Source of the DNA: Labrenzia sp. THAF82
GTDB lineage: Bacteria > Pseudomonadota > Alphaproteobacteria > Rhizobiales > Stappiaceae
NCBI RefSeq assembly: GCF_009363435.1
Contig: NZ_CP045354.1
Span: forward strand, 3,624,501 to 3,688,500
Reading direction: 5' to 3'
DNA: 64,000 nucleotides
The notes beneath the pieces are model-generated. The model worked only from the letters and a program-made list of their open reading frames with translations. It did no database searches and was not told the origin of the DNA. Of the stretch, positions 56,949 to 64,000 are shown in pieces (the first letter of the stretch is position 1; every line of letters starts with the position of its first letter). A program made the position numbers and the translations under genes.

Positions 56949-57962
56949 ATGCGCGCGCGACTTGATATTCCGGCCGGCCAGCTGCACCGGATTTCCCATA
57001 GATCTGAAATTCTTGGCAGCAACCGGCTTGGCGATACCGCAACGCGAGACATCATTGTCTATACGCCGCACGGACATGACGGGGACGGCCTGCCGCTTTT
57101 GGTGGATATCGTCGGCTTCACTGCGGGTGGCCCTGCACATGTCAACTGGAAGAACTTCGGAGAAAACGTTCCCGAACGCTTAGACAGACTGATTTTCGAC
57201 GGTGCCCTCAAGCCAGTTGTCGTGGCCTTTCCAGACTGTTTTACGCGCCTTGGAGGCAACCAGTATATCGACAGTTCAGTCATGGGACCTTGGGGCACGT
57301 GGCTAACGACAGAGATGCTGGAAGAAGTTGAAAACCGCTTTCACTGCGGAGGTAAAGGAAAACGCGGCCTTTTCGGAAAATCTTCCGGCGGCTATGGCGC
57401 AATCATTCACGCAATGAAGTATCCGGATGTCTGGTCAGCTGCGGCCTGTCATTCGGGCGATATGGCATTCGAGCTTTGCTACCTGCCCGAAATGCCGAGC
57501 GCGCTTCGCGCAATCGCAAAAGCTGGTTCGATTGAAGCATTCGTCAGGAACTTCGAAAAAGGGCCAAAATTTCCAGGAAACGCCCTTCATGACCTGATGA
57601 CGTTTGCGATGGCCGCTACCTATGATCCAGATCCAGATCCAGAAGTCTTTTGTGGCATTAGGCTACCGGTCGACCTTGAAACGTGTGAAATCATCGAGGA
57701 AAGATGGAACGCTTGGCTTAAATGGGACCCTGTCCACATCGTTGACGATTACGCCGATGCTCTAAAGTCAATGAAGGGTCTTTGGGTCGAGTGTGGAGAT
57801 ATCGACCAATACAATCTCGTCTATGGGGCCCGCCGCTTTCACAGAAAGCTCGAAGCTGCCGGCATTGAGCACGCCTATCATGAATTCAACGATACCCATT
57901 CGTCCATTGACTACCGTTTGGATGAAAGCTTGCCGTTCCTGGTAGACAGTCTGCTGGACTAG
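56949..57962 (+). CDS. Alpha/beta-hydrolase, putative esterase (PF00756-like)
   Basis: 337 residues from the ATG at 56949; a TTG at 56937 is also in frame. The nucleophile serine is in LFGKSSGGYGAI (near residue 135) and the likely His in NDTHSSIDYR near the C-terminus. TRDIIVYTPHGHDGDGLPLL and CFTRLGGNQYIDSSVMGPW resemble esterase-D and S-formylglutathione-hydrolase-like proteins, but the substrate is unknown. Divergent from nagZ and convergent with the EamA gene. Confidence 0.78.
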   Translation: MRARLDIPAGQLHRISHRSEILGSNRLGDTATRDIIVYTPHGHDGDGLPLLVDIVGFTAGGPAHVNWKNFGENVPERLDRLIFDGALKPVVVAFPDCFTRLGGNQYIDSSVMGPWGTWLTTEMLEEVENRFHCGGKGKRGLFGKSSGGYGAIIHAMKYPDVWSAAACHSGDMAFELCYLPEMPSALRAIAKAGSIEAFVRNFEKGPKFPGNALHDLMTFAMAATYDPDPDPEVFCGIRLPVDLETCEIIEERWNAWLKWDPVHIVDDYADALKSMKGLWVECGDIDQYNLVYGARRFHRKLEAAGIEHAYHEFNDTHSSIDYRLDESLPFLVDSLLD

Positions 57963-57985
57963 CGAACTTCGATTGCGTCACATGA

Positions 57986-58909
57986 CTACCCACCGCGTTT
58001 GATTGTAAATGAATGCGGCAGCGTCAAGATTGCGCCGCCAAATATGATCAACAACGCGCCAAGTGCTGCAATTGGTGTTGGTATCTCGCCCCAGACCGCG
58101 AAACCGAACAATGCGGACAACAGAACTGTTCCATAGTAGATCGGCGCCAACGTCGCCGCCCCAGCGCGCCTGTAGGCAGAAACATTCAGAGACTGACCAA
58201 TGATCGCAAGGGGCCCCATCCAGGCGAAAAGCATGAGAGATGCCAGGGAAATTTCCTCGTACATAATCAGCCAGACAACTGGACCAGTCAGAACGCACGC
58301 AGCGAGTACGTTGACGTAGGCCAAGATTGTTACCGTGTTCTCACGTTGAGAAATAAAGCGGATAATGAGTGTCTCCAGGGCCATGAACACCGCCCCCAAC
58401 AAGGCGGCTCCAACACCAGCGAGTGCAAGACCGTCATACGTGCCAGTCGCTTCCGTGGAGCGAACCACAAGCAAAGCCCCCAGGGCACAGAGTGCACCGG
58501 CAATCCAGTGTCTTCCGGTAACGATTTCCTTCAGAATCAGGCCAGCCAACCCGATTGCGATGATACCTTTGGTCAGACCGATCGCCGTCGCGTCAGCCAA
58601 AGGCAGGACACTGGCGGCATAAATTGAACAACCCAACCCGCCGATACCGCAACAAGCACGCAACACATGCAGTTTCCACAATGGGCTTAAACCGCCAGTG
58701 AGCGACACCCGCTTTACAACCGACACACCCACGATGGTCATGGCTCCGCCAAGGTAACGTAGCCAGACCAGAACAATCACCGGAAGCAGGCCATCTGCGA
58801 TCTTTCCTGCGGCAAAAATCGGCGTAAAGGCAGACATGCCGGCAATGGCCAATACAAATGCCAATCCCGTATGCTGTTCTCTTCGGTAGGCTGTGTGCAC
58901 CGTTATCAA
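57986..58909 (-). CDS. EamA/DMT-family membrane transporter
   Basis: A 307-residue protein with about ten membrane helices in two EamA repeats (GLAFVLAIAGMSAFTPIFAA at the start, and GAALLGAVFMALETLIIRF opening the second half). The frame opens with a TTG at 58909; a GTG at 58900 is an alternative. It is divergent from a LysR regulator, the usual pairing for inducible metabolite exporters. Substrate unknown. Confidence 0.85.
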   Translation of the reverse strand: MITVHTAYRREQHTGLAFVLAIAGMSAFTPIFAAGKIADGLLPVIVLVWLRYLGGAMTIVGVSVVKRVSLTGGLSPLWKLHVLRACCGIGGLGCSIYAASVLPLADATAIGLTKGIIAIGLAGLILKEIVTGRHWIAGALCALGALLVVRSTEATGTYDGLALAGVGAALLGAVFMALETLIIRFISQRENTVTILAYVNVLAACVLTGPVVWLIMYEEISLASLMLFAWMGPLAIIGQSLNVSAYRRAGAATLAPIYYGTVLLSALFGFAVWGEIPTPIAALGALLIIFGGAILTLPHSFTIKRGG

Positions 58910-59033
58910 TCCTGAGCTTCTTCAAAGTTACATAAGAGATGCATCTGCAAAATGTCAGGTGCCAAATAGCCATGACGGGTATTCAAATATGCATCGCGTT
59001 GATGCCTGCTCTGCGAAACTGTATACTCATTTC

Positions 59034-59951
59034 ATGAATTGGGATGACCTTAAACTCGTTGATGCCGCAGCGCGAATGCGGTCCTTGTCAGGTGCGGCCA
59101 AAGCGCTCGATATCAGTCAGCCTCAATTGAGTCGCAGGCTCAAGGGCTTTGAGGACAGAGTGGGCGCGCGCCTTTTTGACAGAACACCGACAGGCCTTAA
59201 ACCTACAGAAGCCGGGTTGCGACTGATACCGCTTGCCGAGGATATGAGGAAGAAAGCTGAGGCCGCATGCCGTATTTTGCCCGACTTGTCGGGTTCAGCT
59301 CTCAAAGTTGTGCGGGTGGCCGTTGACGAAGTTCGCGCTCGCGTGCTCACAGACAGTTTTGGTGAACTCACTGCTATGCTCGACGGTGTGGAACTTGAAC
59401 TGATTTCAAGCCACCAGTCCGTCAACCATCAAAGCCGAAGCATTGAACTTCAGATCCGCAATTGTCTTCCTCAAACCGATACACTGATCGCTCGAAAGGT
59501 CGGTGAACTTGCCTATGCGGTTTATGGATCCAAGTCCTTTGTTGCAAATAATCCGTCAGCCCTTGATCCGGTGGCCTATGCATCCTGCTCCTGGCTTGGT
59601 TTCACGCCCGACGATCTTTGGTACCCGACGCATGTTCGGTGGTTAGAGGAACGCCTCACGACACCGCCGCTACTTCGGACCAACACCATGACAACTCTGT
59701 TGAACATGACTGTTGCCGGGGCTGGATTGTCTTTGTTGCCAGTATTTATGGGCGATGACCATCAAGATCTTGTCCGGCTTACAAAGCCGATTCCAGAACT
59801 AACGAACCCTGAGCATATCATTGTGCATCGTGATCTGCGCCGTGAGCCGGCTGTTCGCCGGGCGATTGATGCAATTGCAACGGTCTACAACTCCATGGCC
59901 TGCCGGCTAGAAGGAACCAATTACGAAACAGCGGTTGTTGCCGCAGAATGA
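59034..59951 (+). CDS. LysR-family transcriptional regulator
   Basis: 305 residues from the ATG at 59034 (MNWDDLKLVDAAARMRS); the longer frame to 58893 would cross the divergent promoter. The helix-turn-helix covers residues 3-60 (LSGAAKALDISQPQLSRRLK) and an effector domain follows. Probably controls the divergent EamA transporter gene. Confidence 0.88.
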   Translation: MNWDDLKLVDAAARMRSLSGAAKALDISQPQLSRRLKGFEDRVGARLFDRTPTGLKPTEAGLRLIPLAEDMRKKAEAACRILPDLSGSALKVVRVAVDEVRARVLTDSFGELTAMLDGVELELISSHQSVNHQSRSIELQIRNCLPQTDTLIARKVGELAYAVYGSKSFVANNPSALDPVAYASCSWLGFTPDDLWYPTHVRWLEERLTTPPLLRTNTMTTLLNMTVAGAGLSLLPVFMGDDHQDLVRLTKPIPELTNPEHIIVHRDLRREPAVRRAIDAIATVYNSMACRLEGTNYETAVVAAE

Positions 59952-59979
59952 AGGCCGGGTTTATGCCCGGCCTTCATTC
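59946..59979. terminator. Perfect 14-bp inverted repeat after the LysR gene
   Basis: GAATGAAGGCCGGG (59946-59959) and CCCGGCCTTCATTC (59966-59979) form an uninterrupted stem with a 6-nt loop; the LysR stop lies inside the left arm. It separates this gene from the convergent SPOR gene and probably terminates both. Confidence 0.8.
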
Positions 59980-60009
59980 CGATCGTCATCGTTCAAACTC
60001 TGGCTTGTT

Positions 60010-62625
60010 CTATTGCCTGCGTACGAAGCAGTCACCGCCAGCGCCCTTGAGGCTTTCACAGAGTGAAATCGCTTCTTCACGGGAGCCTGTGGGGATACGA
60101 GCGCGGTAGAAAACTCCACGGTCCTGGACATTTGCAGACACAATCACTGCATTGCGGTTTCCAAGGATGCTCGGGTACTGCCGTTGCAAGCCGGAATAGG
60201 CGTTGCTGGCAGCTTGCTCAGAACGTTGTGACGTCACCTGAACAATGTACGTACCGGCTGGAATGCTCCCAGAATTAGTTGTTGCCGGTGCAGCTGCTGG
60301 GGTGGTCGCTGCAGGTGCTGGTGCCGCTGCGTTTTGCTGACCCAGATTAAGCGGCCCATCGTTTTGACTGGCTGGCGCAGGCGTCGTTGCTGCAGCAGGT
60401 GCGCTCGCCACTTGAACGGGCGCTGCCGGTTTCTTGCGCGGCAATACGGTTGGGACAGGCTGTGCGGGTTCGCTCACCGCTGGCGTTTCACTTCCTGCAA
60501 CAATTGCAGGTGTGGCTGGTGCCGCAGCATCCGGCGTCTCCGTCTGGGTGGCTTGAGCCGGCGATGGCACAGCTGCAACCGGGGTGTCAGGGACAGATTC
60601 AGGAACTACGGGTGTTGTTGAAACAACCCTCGGAGTTTCACTGTTGGCGGTAACCGAAGGCGCAGCTGGCGCAGGTGTTGGTGCTGCGGGCTCGGGAACC
60701 ACGGGCTGCTCAACCGCGGCAACTGACGGTTCTGGCGCGGCGACCGGCGGAGCCCCTGCTTCGTCACCGGATATTATTGAACCATCCGGACGCACAACGA
60801 GTGTCCGAACTCGTTTTGGAGCACCCGGCAGAAGATCCGCATTTCCATTGGCACCGGCCGGTGCAGGCGGCAACTCAGCAGGTTGCGGGCTTTCAGGTCT
60901 CACCAATTGATCTGGGCCAGTTTCACTTGTTCCATCAATCCGGTCATAGATGAGCTTGGCCGACTGATTGTCGGTTGGTGCCTGGCTTTGTTCCGGGTAA
61001 ACCTTGAGCGGTTCCTGCAATCCGCTGATAATCGGCGGTGGTCCGCTTGGCACCTGAACCGAACTTCCATCCATCAGGAAAAAGCCGGCTGCTCCCAAAA
61101 CCGCAACACCGAGAATACCTCCGGCAACAAACAGTCCTCGGCGCGAACGTTCTTGCGCTTGAGGGACGGCCTGCTTTTCTGCTGCCGGATGGGGCGGCAA
61201 CACGCCCTCGCCGCTGAGGCTTGGGTCACTTTCCTGCATGGCCCTTGCAACTGCGTCGAGGTCATATCCTTCAGGCGGAGGCGGGGTTTCATCATCCTCA
61301 AGACGTGGGACGGATCCGGCAGCCGCCGGCCATGTCATATCGTCAATATCTGCTGCAGACGCAGTCTCGTTGGCCGGAGCCGGTGTTTCTTTCGGCGCTT
61401 CTTCGACAACAGATTGCACCTTACGTTCCGCTGGATCAGGAAACTCAAGGTCTGCAAACAGCGCCTCAATACCCTCTGCATCGCCTTGTGGCGTAGAACC
61501 AGCAGGCCTGACAACAGGCGCAGGCTCAGACTCTACCGGATTTAGAGCTGCAAAAAGATCGCTTTCGTCGATCCGTGGACGCTTATCGTCGTCAATTTGC
61601 GTGCTGACGGCAGCAGCACCAAAGTCTGGCGCTTGCTGTGAGAAATTCTGCTCTGCTTCCCTCGCCGGGTTCGCAGACAGCCTGACAGAAAAATCATCCC
61701 TTGGCCGGCTGACTGCCGCAGGTGTTGCCTGCACTTCAACTTCCGGCGCAGGAGCAGGTTCCGGATCAACTGCGATTGCCTGTTCGAAATCGAGATCGCG
61801 AACTCTCGGTCTGACTGCGTCTTCGGTCTGCGAAATCGCTTCAACGGCCGGAGCTGCGACATCTTGCGGAGGGGGCTCGATTGCTTCGGTCGCTGCTGGA
61901 TAACCGGTGGCTGCCGAAGCAAAAGGCTCCGGGGTATCATCAACGGATTGTCGGAGCGCACCGATTAGTTCGTCTTCAAGTTCCGCGGTCAGATTTTGTT
62001 CCAAATCCAATGCCACGGAGGACGTCAAAGGTGCTTGCGTCTCTGATTCCTGAGATCCCAGCGAATGGGTTGAGGGCTGCTCGAAAGTCGGCGTTTGAGG
62101 TTCGACCACACTCGGCTGAACGGGGGCCGTTCTTTCTTGCGCCGGAATGACCGGCGCCACTTCTTCAGATGGTTCAGTTTCAGGAACTTTGGGCCACAAG
62201 GAAGAAACATGGCCCGAAGGAGCAGCGTCAATCGGCGGCTGTTGTGCTGGTGAAAAGACAACAGGCTCGGGCGCTGCGACCTGCGAAACAGAAGCTGCGC
62301 CTAGCGGTTCTTCTGGCAGTGATTGTTCGCCGCCTTGGTTCTGATTGTCTGCAACTGGCTGTACAGCCACGAAGGAGGGCTCAATGCGGCCTGAGGACTG
62401 GGGCGTCGGCACCTCTTCCTGTGGTTCCTCGGCGAATTCGTTCAATCCTGCAAAATAGTCGGTACTACCAACACGACCACTACTCACATCTGCCCCCGAT
62501 TGCTTGTTTTTCTGGACAATGCGAGCCAGTTCGAGCAGCGGATCTTCCGCAGCAGGACGCTCTGCGTCCGCACTCTGCCCGGACGCATGCAAGTCTGTTC
62601 GCTTTGGTTCGTAATCTTCTGACAT
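60010..62625 (-). CDS. SPOR-domain cell-envelope protein with long disordered region
   Basis: An 871-residue protein: a Pro/Glu/Ala-rich cytoplasmic region of about 490 residues, one transmembrane helix (GLFVAGGILGVAVLGAAGFF near residue 495), a Pro/Ala-rich periplasmic linker and a C-terminal SPOR domain (about 790-868; GTYIVQVTSQRSEQAASNAY and FYRARIPTGSREEAISLC). SPOR domains bind denuded septal peptidoglycan. The argS - SPOR - nagZ - scpA order is common in Hyphomicrobiales. The low-complexity parts are probably unfolded. Confidence 0.88.
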   Translation of the reverse strand: MSEDYEPKRTDLHASGQSADAERPAAEDPLLELARIVQKNKQSGADVSSGRVGSTDYFAGLNEFAEEPQEEVPTPQSSGRIEPSFVAVQPVADNQNQGGEQSLPEEPLGAASVSQVAAPEPVVFSPAQQPPIDAAPSGHVSSLWPKVPETEPSEEVAPVIPAQERTAPVQPSVVEPQTPTFEQPSTHSLGSQESETQAPLTSSVALDLEQNLTAELEDELIGALRQSVDDTPEPFASAATGYPAATEAIEPPPQDVAAPAVEAISQTEDAVRPRVRDLDFEQAIAVDPEPAPAPEVEVQATPAAVSRPRDDFSVRLSANPAREAEQNFSQQAPDFGAAAVSTQIDDDKRPRIDESDLFAALNPVESEPAPVVRPAGSTPQGDAEGIEALFADLEFPDPAERKVQSVVEEAPKETPAPANETASAADIDDMTWPAAAGSVPRLEDDETPPPPEGYDLDAVARAMQESDPSLSGEGVLPPHPAAEKQAVPQAQERSRRGLFVAGGILGVAVLGAAGFFLMDGSSVQVPSGPPPIISGLQEPLKVYPEQSQAPTDNQSAKLIYDRIDGTSETGPDQLVRPESPQPAELPPAPAGANGNADLLPGAPKRVRTLVVRPDGSIISGDEAGAPPVAAPEPSVAAVEQPVVPEPAAPTPAPAAPSVTANSETPRVVSTTPVVPESVPDTPVAAVPSPAQATQTETPDAAAPATPAIVAGSETPAVSEPAQPVPTVLPRKKPAAPVQVASAPAAATTPAPASQNDGPLNLGQQNAAAPAPAATTPAAAPATTNSGSIPAGTYIVQVTSQRSEQAASNAYSGLQRQYPSILGNRNAVIVSANVQDRGVFYRARIPTGSREEAISLCESLKGAGGDCFVRRQ

Positions 62626-62697
62626 GAGCCTTACGAAAACCGGTCCAGTTCTGCCGCAGTTAAGCCAACACTATGTGTCAAGCGGCCAAGAAAGAAT

Positions 62698-64000
62698 CTA
62701 GCGCATTTCTTCAGGGGCATTTACGCCGAGAATCGACAAGCCTGAAGCAAGCACCAAAGATATTGCACGAACCAATGCAAGACGTGCTAGGGTTAATTTG
62801 GCGTTACTAGTGTCAATAAAGCGTAAATGCGGCATTTCCTTGCCTCTATTCCAGTGACCATGCAGTGAACTCGCCAACTCATGCAGGTAAAAAGCGATTC
62901 TGTGCGGTTCATGCGTTTCGGCTGCCGCTTCTATCACTTTTGGCCACTCTGCCATCTTTGCGATCAATTCCAGCTCACCGACATCATCAAGTTGCGTATA
63001 GTCGGCGGCTGAATGAGAACTGTCCCCAATATCCAGATCCTTGAGATCATCAGCCGCCTGCCGCAGCACCGAGCAGCAACGAGCATGTCCGTATTGAACA
63101 TAGAAGACCGGATTGTCTTTCGATTGTTCCGTGACCTTCTTGAAATCAAAATCAAGCGGCGCATCGTTTTTGCGGAACAGCATCATGAACCGAATTGGGT
63201 CCGGGCCCACTTCGTCTACCACTTCTCGAAGGGTAATGAACTCGCCGGAGCGTTTTGACATCTTGACCGGCTCACCATCGCGCATGAGCTTTACAAGTTG
63301 GCAGAACCTTACGACCACATCCGTTTTGCCGTCTGACACAGCCTTTCCAACCGCCTGAAGCCGCTTGGCATAGCCGCCATGATCAGCGCCCAGTACGTAG
63401 ATTGCCTCTTGGAACCCTCTCAGGAACTTGTCCTGAAAGTAAGCAACGTCTGCGGCAAAATAGGTGTAAGAGCCGTCGGACTTCTTCAAAGCGCGGTCTG
63501 TGTCGTCGCCAAAGTCACTTGCGCGGAACAAAGTTTGTTCCCGGTCTTCCCAATCGTCCGGCACCTGCCCTTTCGGAGGTGGCAGCGTTCCTTCGTAAAC
63601 AAGCCCCTTCTCGCGCAATGTCTCGAGCATGAAGTCGATTTTGGAAGCGTTGGTCCCTTCCCGCTCATGCAATGTTTTTTCAGAGAAGAAAATCTCGTGT
63701 TCGACACCAAGCGCAGCCAAGTCGGACCTGATAAGTTCGAGCATTGCAGCCATTGCACGCTCTTTCACGAGTGGAAGCCACTCGCTTTCATTCATGGCTT
63801 TCAAATTCTCGCCGAATTCATCCTTGAGCTGGGCTCCGATCGGTTTCAGGTAGTCGCCAGGATATAGTCCAGCTGGAATATCGCCAATATCCTCGCCGAG
63901 CGCTTCGCGATACCGCAAATATGCGCTGCGGGCGAGCGTATCAATCTGCGAACCGGCATCATTGATGTAGTATTCCTTGACGATATCGCACCCGCCGAAA
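62698..64000 (-). CDS. argS: Arginyl-tRNA synthetase (C-terminal part, cut by window edge)
   Basis: The frame runs to the window edge: the bases beyond 63918 encode [20 protein letters not shown], the ArgS segment after the missing HIGH region, so the start lies outside. About 433 residues are present. [20 protein letters not shown] is the KMSK loop and [16 protein letters not shown] is typical of ArgS. The C-terminal anticodon-binding domain ends in [13 protein letters not shown]. Confidence 0.96.
   Translation of the reverse strand, partial: FGGCDIVKEYYINDAGSQIDTLARSAYLRYREALGEDIGDIPAGLYPGDYLKPIGAQLKDEFGENLKAMNESEWLPLVKERAMAAMLELIRSDLAALGVEHEIFFSEKTLHEREGTNASKIDFMLETLREKGLVYEGTLPPPKGQVPDDWEDREQTLFRASDFGDDTDRALKKSDGSYTYFAADVAYFQDKFLRGFQEAIYVLGADHGGYAKRLQAVGKAVSDGKTDVVVRFCQLVKLMRDGEPVKMSKRSGEFITLREVVDEVGPDPIRFMMLFRKNDAPLDFDFKKVTEQSKDNPVFYVQYGHARCCSVLRQAADDLKDLDIGDSSHSAADYTQLDDVGELELIAKMAEWPKVIEAAAETHEPHRIAFYLHELASSLHGHWNRGKEMPHLRFIDTSNAKLTLARLALVRAISLVLASGLSILGVNAPEEMR

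Overview
The window looks like a chromosomal segment of a marine-type alphaproteobacterium, most likely order Hyphomicrobiales and close to the Roseibium/Labrenzia/Stappia group. The grounds are moderate GC, the DUF1127 plus CCTCCTCCC-loop RNA units known only from Alphaproteobacteria, and the housekeeping order argS - SPOR - nagZ - scpA - scpB - tatABC - serS - surE - pcm - nlpD - yajC - secD - secF - Mth938 protein - phytoene-synthase-like protein. The taxon is inferred from gene content; no search was run.

Layout. (1) 1-3325: the end of a Bat-type operon (two von Willebrand A proteins, the second fused to TPRs, and a BatD-like protein). (2) 3335-18595: a type I secretion locus. Two overlapping ABC exporter genes are divergent from a 2993-residue cadherin/RTX adhesin, followed by a small GNAT gene and a convergent HlyD adaptor. 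No outer-membrane TolC partner lies in the window. The adhesin carries twelve 303-bp tandem repeats with no indels, and both exporter ATPases have degenerate motifs. (3) 18795-28804: a complete aerobic phenylacetate (paa) catabolic cluster. paaG-I-K run on the plus strand, and paaX, paaA, a DUF3291 gene and paaB-C-D-E-Z run on the minus strand. A shared dyad upstream of paaG and paaA is a strong candidate for the PaaX operator. (4) 28925-33230: a zinc-binding protein ZnuA with a very long His-rich insert, an L,D-transpeptidase, and an orphan small HExxH protein with a palindrome and a leader hairpin upstream. (5) 33288-37322: ssb and uvrA, divergent. (6) 37353-38395: two DUF1127 microproteins, each followed by CcsR/cuckoo-type RNA hairpins (five hairpins in all). 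(7) 38512-41431: a GFA-family protein, an unrecognised gene and trmFO. (8) 41459-64000: the housekeeping block, mostly on the minus strand. Sec accessory genes with relatives of mitochondrial complex I assembly factors come first, then an AAA protein, nlpD-pcm-surE, serS, tatCBA, an ABC ATPase, scpB-scpA-nagZ, an inserted esterase/EamA/LysR group, a SPOR protein and the truncated argS.

How the parts work together. The paa genes form one pathway: PaaK makes phenylacetyl-CoA, PaaABCDE epoxidises it, PaaG isomerises it to an oxepin and PaaZ opens the ring, with PaaI removing dead-end thioesters. The ABC pair and HlyD are the likely exporter of the giant adhesin. The minus-strand block joins envelope assembly (Sec, Tat, NlpD, NagZ, SPOR) with chromosome segregation (ScpAB) and translation (SerS, ArgS). 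No tRNA, rRNA, IS element, prophage or CRISPR array was seen.
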